From Chara braunii (lineage: Eukaryota; Streptophyta; Charophyceae; Charales; Characeae): a DNA stretch of 48,889 bases. A program made the position numbers and the translations under genes. The stretch spans positions 1,643,027 through 1,691,915 of the forward strand of contig BFEA01000213.1 in NCBI GenBank assembly GCA_003427395.1, read 5' to 3'. This document shows positions 29,918 to 40,976 of this stretch, one piece after another. Numbering within the stretch: position 1 is the first letter of the stretch; every line of letters begins with the position of its first letter. The notes below the pieces were generated by a model. That model did no database searches, was not told the origin of the DNA, and was given only the letters and a program-made list of their open reading frames with translations.

Positions 29918-30269
29918 TGCAGCGAGCCTTCATCTGCCCTGGCCTACAGCCAGGGCCTATTTGGCTATTTGTTCAATTCGGCCTGTGGGACCAGGCCGTG
30001 GCCTGTCCCCACAGGCCGTGTGCTGTTCTAGTCCTGCCCGGTACCACTGTCGGTACCAGGCCAGTCCAGTCCAGTCTAGTCAGTCCGCTGGGGGTATACC
30101 CCAGCTGCAGTTTGTTTTGTGACTCATTCTTCATTTGCACAGATTGGAGTACGTGCGTGTTGAGTCTGCGTTGGAGCTGCGCTGTCCCTTCCAGCTCCAT
30201 CTCCATCTCGCCCATCCTCATCCCTTCGTCTTGATCCTGACGGACCGCCATCCCGGTGGGTCCGTCACA
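29918..30269 (+). repeat. Element 2 5' LTR
   Basis: 352 bp, TGCAGCG...GTCACA. A near-palindrome GCTGGGGGTATACCCCAGC (30087-30105) has TATA in its centre. Two GGTACC sites lie near 30048-30064. By eye it differs from the 3' LTR at about 16 positions without indels, about 4.5 %. Confidence 0.93.
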
Positions 30270-30270
30270 C

Positions 30271-30282
30271 TGGTATTAGAGC
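30271..30282 (+). promoter_or_regulatory. Primer binding site of element 2
   Basis: TGGTATTAGAGC, one base after the LTR; one mismatch to TGGTATCAGAGC. Confidence 0.8.
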
Positions 30283-32414
30283 AGGCTTTCCTCCCTGCTC
30301 CTCTCCCCCACCCACCCCACCTATCAGTTGGCACGCGACTTGAAAAAAAAAAAAAAAAAACGCTCACCACTTTTCTTTGGTAATGACATCGGTGCACTCT
30401 TTCGATCGTAACTTCTGCAATGGTGGTCCAAATTTATTGATCTTTAGCTTGTTGGAAAGCTCTCCACGATCCGCTTCCAACAAGCTATAAATCGCCTAAT
30501 TCTGTGCAGTGGTTGAGGAGCTACAATCTTTCAAAGATCGTGATTTTTTTAAAAGCTCTAAAAAAAAAAAAAAAAAACGCGCTCGTTTTTTCAACGAGCG
30601 CTATTACTCTAGGCAGTGGTTGATGCTGCGCCTTATCTCGTTGGAAGCGGCTTTCAAAAAGCTTTCCAACAAGACCTTTTTTGCCAAATTTCACCCAGCG
30701 GGTGAAAAGTTATTGGCAAAAGAGTTTTTGCCCTCTACATCTTCTCTCTTGACCCGTGGCCATCTTTAAAAGTGCCACATGGCAGTTTGCTGAGGATTTT
30801 TTTGAAGACCCCCCTGGCTAGGGGGCTGCACTACAGTGAAACTGGGTGGCTGATCAAGATTTCAGCCAACCCCAGATAATGTGCAGCAGCAGTTCATCAC
30901 TACTTTGAAGACCCCTTCTCCCAAGGGGTGTGTGAAGGCCAAGATCTTGTGGATCTTGGTGAAGTTGTATGCTCTTGGTTACCCAAGAGCTGGGTATCAC
31001 CTCTCTCATCCCTAATCCACTCTCCCACTCCCTTTTCCCTCTCTCCCCTTCATCATCTGACCTTTTTTTCTCTCACCACCATTCATCCATCACCTTTTCT
31101 CACTCCTCTCCACTTTTCTCATTTCTCTCCTCTTCTCCCCACTAATCTCTCATCCCCTTCACTCTTTCTCCATCCACTACCATATTTTTTCTCTCCTCTT
31201 CCAACCTCACTCTCCTTGCTTCTTTTCNCTACTTCTCTCCTCTCCTTCCCCTTAATCTCTCATACCCTTCCCTCTTCACTCATCTCCCACCATCTTTTTC
31301 TCTCCTCTCTCTCCACTCACCTTCTTTTACTAATCTCTCACTCTTTTCTTCACCTTTTCCATAGCTTTCTCTCTCATTCTCTCACCCTCCTCTCCTCCTT
31401 TCTTCCCCCAACTACAACCCCATCATCTCCCTCACCTACCACTTCAATCTTTTCTCTTTCCCACCTATTTTTCTCTTTTTTTTATCACTTTTTCCATCCC
31501 CCCCCCCCCCCCTTCGATTTTTTCTTTTTTTTTTCTTTTCTCTTTTTTTTTTATTTAAATTTTCTCCGTTCCTCCAAAAATTCAAATTATTTTCTTCCCT
31601 ACTTCTTTTCTCATCTTTCTGATTTATTTCATTTTCCTTTATTTATTTTGAAAATTCGAATTTTTCTGCGGCACCCTAAAATCTGATTAGGACTTAGCCA
31701 TTCTTGCTTTCGGCACACATTTTGACCCCGTGGGGGTAACGAAGTGCTGCCGAAATTTGTGAAAAATCCAAAACTTGGTTAGTTTCTCTTCACTATACTC
31801 CACCTCCTTATTTATTTATCTATTTATTTATTTATTTACTTATTTTTTTTAAAAATTTAATTTGCGGCATTGTAAAAATTAGTGTGCTTTTCTGTCTCTC
31901 CTTTGTCTTTCCACATTTTGACCCCGTTGGGGTAAGAAAATGCTGCCGAAATTTTCAAAAAAATAAATAAGTCCTCTTCCCTCACTCTTTACATTTTATT
32001 TCTTTATTTATTTTTTTTCGTCTTTTATTTTATTTTTATCTCGAAATTTTATTGTTTATTCTATTTTCTTTCCTCCTCCCCTCCAAATTATCTTTTTTCT
32101 TGATTAGGTTGCCGCTACCCTCCCCTAACCACCTAAACTCCGGTTAGGGTTTTCTTAGGGTTTTTTAGGGTTTAGGGTTCTCCTAACTCCCGCCCCCCTT
32201 CCTACTCTCCCGCCTCCTCCCGTCGGGCACCCTGGACCTGGACGGCTCCTCCCCCCTCGAGCGGTTCGGCGCCTTCGTCTCACGCGCGACCCGCAAAATC
32301 CGAGGCGAGCCGACTCACACATACTTACTCCGCTCCCGCGGTCCCTTTCCTCTTACCGGTGGGCCCCTTTCCCCACACACTCCTCTGAGGACTACCTCCA
32401 TTCCCCTTCCGGCC
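30283..32414 (+). other. Element 2 leader: hairpins, CT-rich tract, direct repeats, TTAGGG motifs
   Basis: About 2.1 kb, non-coding. Perfect stems: AGCTTGTTGGAA/TTCCAACAAGCT (30446-30457, 30475-30486) and GCGCTCGTT/AACGAGCGC (30579-30587, 30593-30601); a weaker GTTGGAAGC/GCTTTCCAAC pair follows near 30640-30670. A runs near 30343-30360 and 30560-30577. 31000-31560 is almost pure pyrimidine. Two copies of a nested hairpin lie near 31708-31755 and 31912-31950. TTAGGG occurs four times at 32144-32177. A CDS-like ORF across the pyrimidine tract is low complexity and not credible. Confidence 0.75.
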
Positions 32415-34487
32415 ATGGAAGGGAGTTCATCCGAGGAGATTGCCGCGGCGCAGTCCACACCCCAGGTCAGCGTGTCGTCAGCGGCTCATGATCAGGCCCA
32501 TCCGGACACCATGGACCTTCATGCCGTCCTTATAGCAATCCAGGCACAACTTAGTACGCTTGGACCGTTGCAAGCGCAAATCAATGCGCTAGCCCTCGAC
32601 GTCAACCGCCTCAAGGGCTCCCCTCATCGCTCTCCCCACCGCTCTCACACCCCTTCCCCTACCGGCTCCGATTCCGGCTCCCCAGGACTCCGGAGACGGA
32701 GTCACCATGGTTCCCCCTCCTCTGCGGGCCAGGCCCAACACTCCCCCTCAGCGGTGGCGAGTGCTGCTGCCGCTCAGACCACCCCGTCCGTTGTGGTAGT
32801 TCTTTCGGCCACGGCCGCCCCTACCGTCTCTATTACTGCTGTAGGTGCTGCGGTCCAGGTACCGCCTTCTGGCCCAGCAGTTTCATCGACCCACACAGGT
32901 GTTGCTTCCCAGCTTCTCGCACCGGTCGTGGCAATACAGCTCCGCCCTCTTCTTCCTACCTTCGTCCCCCCGCCTTCACAGCAGGGTACCGCCCAGGTTG
33001 GGATTCCTCCTCCCACTGGGAGACCCGCTCCGCCCCCTCCACGTCCGACCCCGCACACCCAGCGAGTGGCCACTTTATAGGCCACCATTGCGCAGGCTCA
33101 GGCGGAGATTCTCGCTCTGAGACAGCCTCACCCATCACAGGCTGCCCACCCTTCTTCCTCTACCACCCCTTCGGTCCCCATGATGCAGGCTCGTTTCCCT
33201 CGACCTGCTCCTCAGCCTCTTCCCTCCTACCTCGCTATTCCGGGACAGCTGCCCGTGGCCGTTGCCTCCTCGTCTGCTGGTCCATCCGCCAGCGGCCACG
33301 GCCCACAGCCTTCCCCCACCTCTGCCCCTGCAATGGCCTCGACTTACGCTGCCGCAGTGCACTCGCCTCGATCTCTCTCCCCCCGCCATCAGCACAGTGG
33401 ACATCCTCCTGTGCGCACCACGGACATTCCCGAGTATGATGGCACATCCCGTGTCTCTCGCTGGTTGCAGATAGCAACGTGCACGCTCTCTATGACGACC
33501 ACCCGTCAGGAGTTGTGGTGCGATGTGCTCGCAACCAAATTGCGAGGTAGCCCTTCCACTGCGTGGGAGGATCATTATACCTAGCGCCTCCGCGTGGGTG
33601 AGGTCCCCACTCTGGCGGACTTCGCGGCCTTCCTTCAGGACCGTTTTGGCGCTCGTCATGACGCCACCGACGCCTTAGACCGCGTCACCCAGACCAGATG
33701 GTCCGGGTCTTTTATACCGGCCGACCTGGAGCGTCACATCCGGGTGTTTCAGGACGCTCGCCTTGTTTGTGACGAGACTTTCCTACCGGAGGTCACACTC
33801 ACCGACCAGTTCCTTGTCAGCCTGCCGACTGACTACCGCCTAGAGCTATGAAGGCGATCATTCTCTTTCGCGGAGCAGGCATACGAGGCTGGGTGTCAGT
33901 ACTAGAGGATGTGCAGTCGCTTCTCCGTCGCCCCATCCTCTTCGCAGCCAGCCGCCACCTCCCAGTCTCGGTGTACCACCCGAGGCCGCTCCTCGTTTGC
34001 CGGTCGTTTTCGTCGCCCGGCTCGACCTGGAGCGCCATTCGCTCGGCACTACAGTTCTCTCGAGTATGGAGAGGACGCCTCAGCCGAGCTCGATCCTACC
34101 ATTGGGGACGCCCCCGAGGACATCGAGCTTCGGGACGCCATCCAGTACCACTTGGATGACGACACTGTCCTAATGGCCGAGCACCTGCAGATGGCCATGT
34201 CTGCCATGGGTCGTGCACGCAGTCGGGTTGCACAGGCTGGCGCCCGCACACCCACAGTTCCTCAGATAGACCTCCCGCAGGGTTTTGTCCCTCCTTGCGG
34301 AGCTCTATCCCCCGAGGAGCGTGCCGCCCTCGAGGCCCTTCGAGGCTGCCTTCGTTGCCGCCAGGATGGACACACCTCCTCACGGTGTCCATACCACATC
34401 GCCCTCGATCGGTACTACGCTGACATTTCTTGTCAGCGCCGATCTCAGTCCCCCCCCGGCCCCGCCCGGCCAGCCCCACCCAGCTAG
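32415..34487 (+). pseudogene. gag: Element 2 gag
   Basis: Start chosen at ATG 32415 in GGCCATGGAAGG. One frame runs to 34487, broken by TAG 33078, TAG 33582, TGA 33849 and TAG 33903, each explicable by one C-to-T change (CAG or CGA). N-terminal Ser/Pro/His-rich region with a short coiled coil (MDLHAVLIAIQAQLSTLGPL), Pro/Ser-rich linker to about 33420, capsid core from IPEYDGTSRVSRWL (about 33429) through WEDHY, FLQDRFGARHDATDALDR and TDQFLVSLPTDYRLEL, then a zinc knuckle CLRCRQDGHTSSRC (about 34347-34388). After a C-rich run near 34450 another frame is open to the gap (34430-34707), so a frameshift separates gag from the protease region. Confidence 0.85.
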
Positions 34488-34707
34488 CCACGGTGCAGTG
34501 TACCCCTGAGGCCTCGCTCGTAGCCGGCTTCCCGACCACCGAGTCGCGGTTTGCCCCTTTGGCTACCCCACCAGAGGATCCTCACGACATGACCGCCGCA
34601 TCTAGCGCTTCTCCCCCGAGACTTCCGACGCGTCGCGCCATTCGCACAGCCCGTTGTAGCGCTCAACTGGCGACTCGCGATGACGTTGTGTCATCTCTCC
34701 TGGACTT

Positions 34708-34947
34708 NNNNNNNNNNNNNNNNNNNNNNNNNNNNNNNNNNNNNNNNNNNNNNNNNNNNNNNNNNNNNNNNNNNNNNNNNNNNNNNNNNNNNNNNNNNNN
34801 NNNNNNNNNNNNNNNNNNNNNNNNNNNNNNNNNNNNNNNNNNNNNNNNNNNNNNNNNNNNNNNNNNNNNNNNNNNNNNNNNNNNNNNNNNNNNNNNNNNN
34901 NNNNNNNNNNNNNNNNNNNNNNNNNNNNNNNNNNNNNNNNNNNNNNN
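34708..34947. other. Assembly gap (240 Ns)
   Basis: A run of N between gag and protease of element 2. The flanking frames are open, so the missing piece probably encodes the gag-protease linker. Confidence 0.99.
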
Positions 34948-37900
34948 TGCTCTCTGACCCTGATCGCACCCTACCCATCATCCCTATTCGCCTAGGGACA
35001 TCTACGAGGGTGTACCGCGCTTTATGGGACTCTGGCTCGCAGGGAGATTTCGTTCACCCTCGAGTGGTTGAGGAAGCTCGCCTAGCTACCTCTGGGTCCC
35101 GCTCTCCTATCTCCGTTACCCTCGGAAATAACAAGACGCAGCGCTTCTTCGATCAGACGGTCCCCGACCTCCACTTCTCACTCACCCTTCAGCCATCGGA
35201 TAGTACCCAGATGCCTAGGTGCTTCCATTCCTCCGCATACTTCGACGTGCTGAAAACCGGGTATGACTTTATCCTTGGCACTCCCTGGTCTCGCCGGTTC
35301 CGTGGCACAGAGGCTGAATGGGCGACCGAGACACTCGTTCTCAAAACGAAGTGTGGTCAGACTCATCGCGTCCCGTTCATTGGAGCCACGAGCGACACCC
35401 CGCCCGACCTACCTCCCCAGGACCCTCGTCCCTCAGGGTCCCACCCCGACATCGCGTTCACTTCCCCTCGTCAGTTTGCTCACTTCATACGACAGGAGGA
35501 CGTCACGTTCTACTCACTGAACGTCATGGATCTTCTTCGCTATAATCCACTTTGTCCCGAGGTTGAGCTCATCTCTCTGGAGCCCGATCCCCCTGACCCT
35601 TCCTCCATCTTCGCGGCTCCCATCTCTACGTCCACCCGTCAGCCTGCGGATACCTCCTCCACGTCCCAAGCCTCTGCGCCGTCGACTGTCGAGTCCACAA
35701 ATATGTCTCGTGCCGACGCAGACACTGAGGAACTCACACGGTTCACGACAGACTTAGAGCCGGCCGTTCGCGACCTGATTCGAGAGTACCGCGACATCTT
35801 TCCCCCGTATTTCTCATACAGCGGGATTCCCCCGATGCGCGGTGTTGAGCATTCCATCCAGCTCGTGCCTGACTATCGTGTTCACCATCAGGCACCGTAC
35901 TGACTCTCGATCCCAGAGGCGACGGAACTCGAGCGTCAGCTTGAGGAGCTCCTTCGACTGGGTTTCATTAAACCCAGTAACTCCCCATGGGGTGGACCTG
36001 TCCTCTTTGCTCGCAAAGCGGACGGAACTCTCCTCCTCTGCATCGACTATCGCGGCCTTAACCGTTACACGGTTAAGAACAGCTATCCCATGCCCCGCGC
36101 GGATGAGCTGTTTGATCGTCTGGCAGGCAACCGCTTCTTCACGAAGATCGATCTTCGTAGCGGTTACCACCAGATCCACGTTGCCACAGAGGATCAACCG
36201 AAGACCGCCTTTCGGTCGCGCTTCGGCCACTACGAGTTCACGGTGATGCCATTCGGCCTCACCAATGCCCCCGCCACCTTCCAGACGACGATGAACGACG
36301 TCTTCAGGGACATCCTTGAAGACTACATTCTTGTATACCTGGACGACATCTTGGTCTACAGTCGTATCTTAGAAGACCATATCAGACACCTCCGCGATGT
36401 CCTACAGCGCTTACGCAAGCATGGCTTCTATGCCAAGCTCAGTAAGTGCCGCTTTGCCCAGCGCAAAGTGGACTTTCTAGGACACCATGTATCTGACCAG
36501 GGTCTCCACATGGACGACGCGAAGATCACTGCTATTGCAGAGTGGCCCGTCCCCACATCTGCCAAGCAACTTTGCAGTTTCCTAGGCCTCACCAGCTACT
36601 ATAGTAATTTTATCCAGGGATACACTAGGTATTCCTACATCCTTACCTCTACCCTCCTCCGGAAGAACCCGCCGTGGTTTTGAACACCCCTATGCGAGGA
36701 CGCCTTTCGCGCCCTCAAGAAGGCGGTGACCTGTGCGCCGATTCTTCGCCTTCCCGATTTTGATTGTCCCTTTATCATCACCACCGATGCATCAGATTTT
36801 GCCGTAGGAGCTGTCCTTTCTCAGGTGTTTCCCTCTCCTCCAAATTCACCTTACCCCCATGTTCCTCCTTTCCCCCCCCTTCCTGCTGACACTGCTTCTT
36901 GACTGACGCCTACCCTCCCACCACTTCCCTCTACTGACAGTCCTCCTGTTACTTACTCCCCGACCATCACGGAGGATGGGACTGTCGAGGCTCGTGTTGG
37001 GGATTGCCCGATCGCGTTCTACTCCCGTCAGCTACTGACTGCCGAGATAAACTACACTGCCGATGAACGTGAGGTTCTCGCAGTAGTTTATGCTACCCGA
37101 CATTGGCGTCATTATCTGCACGGGGCGCCCTTCACGGTGCGCACGGACAACTCAGTTGTCCAGGCTTTCCTCACGAAGCCTAAACTTTCCCCTCGACAGG
37201 CACGCTGGTGGTGTGGCTTATCCGAGTTCAGTTTCACCACTCAGCCCATCAAGGGTGAAACGAACCGCGTCGCCAATGCCTTGTCCCGCCATCCTGATCA
37301 CAATCAGGAACCCATCCATCTTCCTGTCATCTCCATCACAACTGTTGATCAGTCGGTGATCGACGCGTATCGCACCCAGTACCGCCACTGCCCCGATTAT
37401 CGCGTCATCCACACGATACTGCGGAGTGGCAAGACCGTTCCTTCCTACTCCCTCAGGAAGAACGGCCTCGTGTACTGGCATGGCAGATCTGGTCAGCTAC
37501 AACCATGTATCTGTATTCCCTCCCCCAGACAGCTAAGCGTCCAGGCTGTAGCAGGGTTCCATGAACAGGCAGTTGCCGGTCATATGGGTTTCCACAAGAC
37601 GTTGGCTCGTGTTTGCCGCCTATACGTCTGGCCGAAGTCCAAGGACTTTGTCAAAGCCTACATCCAGGAGTGTCCTACCTGCCAGGAGGTGAACAGTGCG
37701 AACCACCTTCCGTATGGGTTACTTCAACCCCTACCCATACCGGAGGGTCGTTGGCAGTCCATCTCGATGGATTTCATTGGTCCCTTCCGCCCACCCACTG
37801 AGCGCGGTCATGATGCTATCTTGGTCGTCGTCGATCGCTTCACGAAGCGTGCACGATTTGTCCCGTGCCGCTATCGCATTAGCGCTCGTGAGGTCGCCGA

Positions 37901-38768
37901 CATCGTCTTCGACCGAGTCGTGAGAGATCACGGCCTACCTCAGAGCATCATCTCCGACCGTGACCCGCGCTTTACCAGCACATTCTGGCAACGCCTACAC
38001 GAGGTGTACGGATCCCAGCTCCGCTTCTCATCGTCTTACCACCCTCAGACAGATGGTCAGACTGAGGTCACCAATAAAACTCTCGGTAATATCCTCCGAA
38101 AGTTTGTTAGGGATGACCGGCAGTGGGACTTACACTTAGCCCACGCGGAGATTGCGTACACCCACGCTGTTTCGCCAGCCACGGGGATGTCGCCATTCTA
38201 TTGCGACCTCGACTACCACCCTCGCGTACCCGCGGATTTCCTACGACCATCGCGGTTGCGCCCAGACACTCGTTGCCCTGCGCTTGACGACTGGATCACC
38301 CACATGGCGGCAATTATGAAGCGCGCACACGAGAGTTTAGCCGACTCCGAGACTCGCATGGCCGCACGAGCGAACCGATCACGAATGGATCATCCAGTCA
38401 AAGTCGGTGACGATGTGCTCGTCGACGCATGCCACTTACAGCTCGAAGCAGATACGCTTCGCAAGTTCAGGAGTCGTTTCTTCGGTCCATGCCGCATCCT
38501 TCAGGCCGTCGGTTTTGATACTGCTGCTAGTCCGGTCAGCTTCCGTGTGAAGCTACCTGATTACCTTCGACAGGCTCGTGTACACGATGTCTCCTTGTTG
38601 CGTCCTTATCGCAGACCGTCCGAGAGCTTCGCCGGACGCCCTTATGAGCGCCCTCCTCATGGTGGACGGTCACGAGGAGTTCGTTGTTTCCGACATCGTA
38701 TCACGCCGAGTTACCAACGATACCCCTCCACGCATCGAGTACCTTGTGCGTTGGAAGGGCTACCCTGA
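34948..38768 (+). pseudogene. pol: Element 2 pol: protease, RT, RNase H, integrase
   Basis: One frame throughout, broken by TGA at 35901, 36681 and 36900, all consistent with CGA to TGA. Protease LWDSGSQGDFVHP (about 35022). [44 protein letters not shown] and intact YLDDILVYS (about 36337). RNase H: TTDASDFAVGAVLSQ, then a 61-residue Pro-rich insertion (36825-37007), then PIAFYSRQL, ADEREVLAVV, RTDNSVV and VANALSRHPD. Integrase: FHEQAVAGHMGFHKT...CPTCQ finger, SMDFIGPF, IISDRDPRFTS, and YHPQTDGQTEVTN. All core catalytic residues seem present. The frame ends at 38768 after a frameshift near 38658; the chromodomain follows in the other frame. Confidence 0.92.
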
Positions 38769-39018
38769 TGAGGAGGCTACTTGGGAGCCCCTCGAGCACT
38801 TGCAGCACGCCAAGATATTGGTGCGTACATATGATCGTCCTCGTCGTGCTGAGACATCTCCTTCTACTCAGCCGACTGATCCTCTTCCTCCTCCTCCGGT
38901 TGAGGAGATTGCTGAGGACGCGCCTGCTCCCTCTGAGGCCGTTCCTCAGCCGCAGACGGTCGCTTCCGAGCGTCCACAGTGCACTCATCGTCGCCCTTCG
39001 CGTTACGATGACTGACAC
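38650..39018 (+). pseudogene. Element 2 integrase C-terminal chromodomain
   Basis: Frame +1 relative to the integrase. MVDGHEEFVVSDIVSRRV then YLVRWKGYPDEEATWEP and LEHLQHAKILVRTYD match a canonical chromodomain, with the aromatic cage positions (Y, W, W) kept. In chromoviruses this domain binds methylated histone H3 and directs integration into heterochromatin. It is continuous with the integrase in sequence if one base is restored near 38658. Followed by a Pro/Glu-rich tail ending at TGA 39013. Confidence 0.88.
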
Positions 39019-39954
39019 TCTTATCCTCTATCTTTCCCCACTGACTCACACCATCAGGTACTCCATCATCATCTCTTCTTCAGGATGTCAGCGTTTTGCG
39101 GCTCTGCTTCGACATCGACTCCACTGCTACTTCATCGACGCCATCGACTACTTCGACAACTTCAGCTACTTTGGACGTGACTACTTCACGTCACCACCCT
39201 ACCCTGTATACTTGCCCCTGTCGCATGATGGTTCTCACTTAGCTGGGTCTCTTTGAGTTTGGCTCTCCCTTGGTATCGCATAGGCATTGGGACCGTAGCG
39301 TTATCTTGGCTTCCTTGCTCCCAGATCTAGCTCCCTCTCCCAGTCGGTGAGTTGTGTGCATGTTTCCCTCACCCACTGCCCTCATCAACCTAGCGCCGGC
39401 TATTGCATGCCTTCAGTTCGGCATAGCTCCACCCTATTCCAGGCTCCCCTTTTCATGGTCGACCCTGCATGGTGTCACCCTTTTGTCGAGCATTACCCGC
39501 CTAGATGGTCTATCTGTTAGGGTCACTGGTTTTGTTTCGCTACCACTCTCCCATCTTGAGCCTGATGACCTATCCCACCTTCATGTGTGACTTCCCTTAG
39601 GAGTTTCGATTGTTAGGCTGCATTCACCCCCTCTGAGACCATCCCACTCTTAGTGGTTCAGCGACATGACATTATCTTGTGACATATTGCTCTTTTCCTT
39701 TCAGCACTGAGGCCACTGCCTCCAGGACTTTAGGATTGTATCATACTACATTTCATTTTCTGCTGTTAGCTAGGATATGTATATCAGACATTTGCTTTTC
39801 TTTTGACATTATGTAGCTTAGGATGCATCGCATGGACTCCGCATGGAGCTTGCTACGCATCCTAGATTTCTCAGCTTTCTTTATTGCAGAATTCCGCTGC
39901 TTTTGCGGATAGCGTGTTTATGGCTCTTGCGATCCATTACAGGTTTGAGGATCA
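39019..39954 (+). other. Element 2 3' non-coding region
   Basis: About 940 bases between pol and the 3' LTR with no credible ORF. A good polypurine tract is not obvious; GGTTTGAGGATCA directly precedes the LTR. Confidence 0.6.
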
Positions 39955-40306
39955 TGCAGCGGGCCTTCATCTGCCTTGGCCTACAGCCAGGGCCTATTTG
40001 GCTATTTGCCCAGTTCGAACTGTGGGACCAGGCCGTGGCCTGACCCCACAGGCCGTGTGCTGTTCTAGTCCTGCCCGGTACCACTGTCGGTACCAGGCCA
40101 GTCCAGTGCAGTCCAGTCAGTCCGCTGGGGGTATACCCCAGCTGCAGTTTGTTTTTTGACTCATTCTTCATTTGCACAGATTGGAGTACGTGCGTGTTGA
40201 GTCTGTGTTGGAGTTGCGCTGTTCCTTCCAGCTCCATCTCCATCTCCCCCATCCTCATCCCTTCGTCTTGATCCTGACGGACCGCCATCCCGGCGGGTCC
40301 GTCACA
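39955..40306 (+). repeat. Element 2 3' LTR
   Basis: 352 bp, aligned without gaps to 29918-30269. Same TATA palindrome at 40124-40142. Followed by CAGAT at 40307. Confidence 0.93.
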
Positions 40307-40311
40307 CAGAT

Positions 40312-40976
40312 GCTTTCCAGACCGTCTTTAAACATTTCTGGCTGGGGACTCAGATTTGAATCTGGCTGTGATCGTCGTCCTGACTGCGACGTTAAATAAT
40401 TCCTTAGGAGATGGGGGCTCTCCTTAAATCCCTCCTGATCAGCCAGATCAACCGGGTGTAAGGCTCGTTGCATGCGAGGGTAAATAAGAGTGCAGGGGCT
40501 GGCATGTCCGACGTTGACTTGGGGCACAGGGGTGGGCCGGATTGCACACCTTCAGACACGCTGCTCAACCAGATGCTTAGGGCGTAGACACAAAGTGACC
40601 ACTCAAGAAGGATACAGGGGGAGGGGGGATTCCGGTAACTGTTCGCAGTGGCAATCAACATACAATCTGCCATCAAGCATACATCTTCAACAGGAGATGT
40701 TATTTTGATTTTTTGATTATCTAGTTGTTACAGACTTGACTAACAACTGACAGACAGCTACATACAGACTAGATCTTTGTTGTACTGCAATCTGTTCTAG
40801 GGTAATCTAAAAATAGATTTAATATATCCTGTAGGACCTGACATTAGTTGTTATTATATCACCTAACTGTTTCTGTTCCAGCCGACCGAAATTAGTTGTA
40901 ATTCATAATCGGTTGTGTGTCAGGCTAAGGTAGGATTCAATGTGGATTCTAGTTTAGATGACACACACTGTAGCTC
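40312..40976 (+). other. Element 3 leader, right half, with conserved hairpin
   Basis: Leader of element 3 after the element 2 insertion. Bases 40370-40442 match element 1 11593-11669 (GACGTTAAATAATTCCT, then AGGAG and CTCCT arms around a variable loop, then CTCCTGATCAG). Further along, 40690-40930 is AT-rich with many TTAGTTGT/ACAGACT words. No gene. Confidence 0.7.

Larger units (their letters stand above)
29918..40306 (+). mobile_element. Ty3/gypsy chromovirus-like retrotransposon, element 2 (nested)
   Basis: A complete 10,389-bp element with 352-bp LTRs (29918-30269, 39955-40306), primer site, gag, pol and canonical chromodomain. Directly flanked by CAGAT on both sides (29913-29917, 40307-40311). 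It sits in the leader of element 3. Coding DNA is much more GC-rich than elements 1 and 3 and the proteins differ, so it is another lineage. Seven in-frame stops, two frameshifts and a 240-base N gap show it is dead or nearly so. Confidence 0.95.

Noticed and set aside
29701-30234. A 177-codon frame over the element 2 LTR
   Set aside because: It crosses from the element 3 leader into the element 2 LTR, so it cannot be an ancestral gene.
30928-31686. Long open frame across the pyrimidine tract
   Set aside because: It is Ser/Leu/Phe/Pro low-complexity sequence from a CT-rich leader, with no protein features.
32774-39049. Many minus-strand frames opposite element 2 gag and pol
   Set aside because: GC-rich third positions keep the opposite strand open; the plus-strand frames carry the domains.
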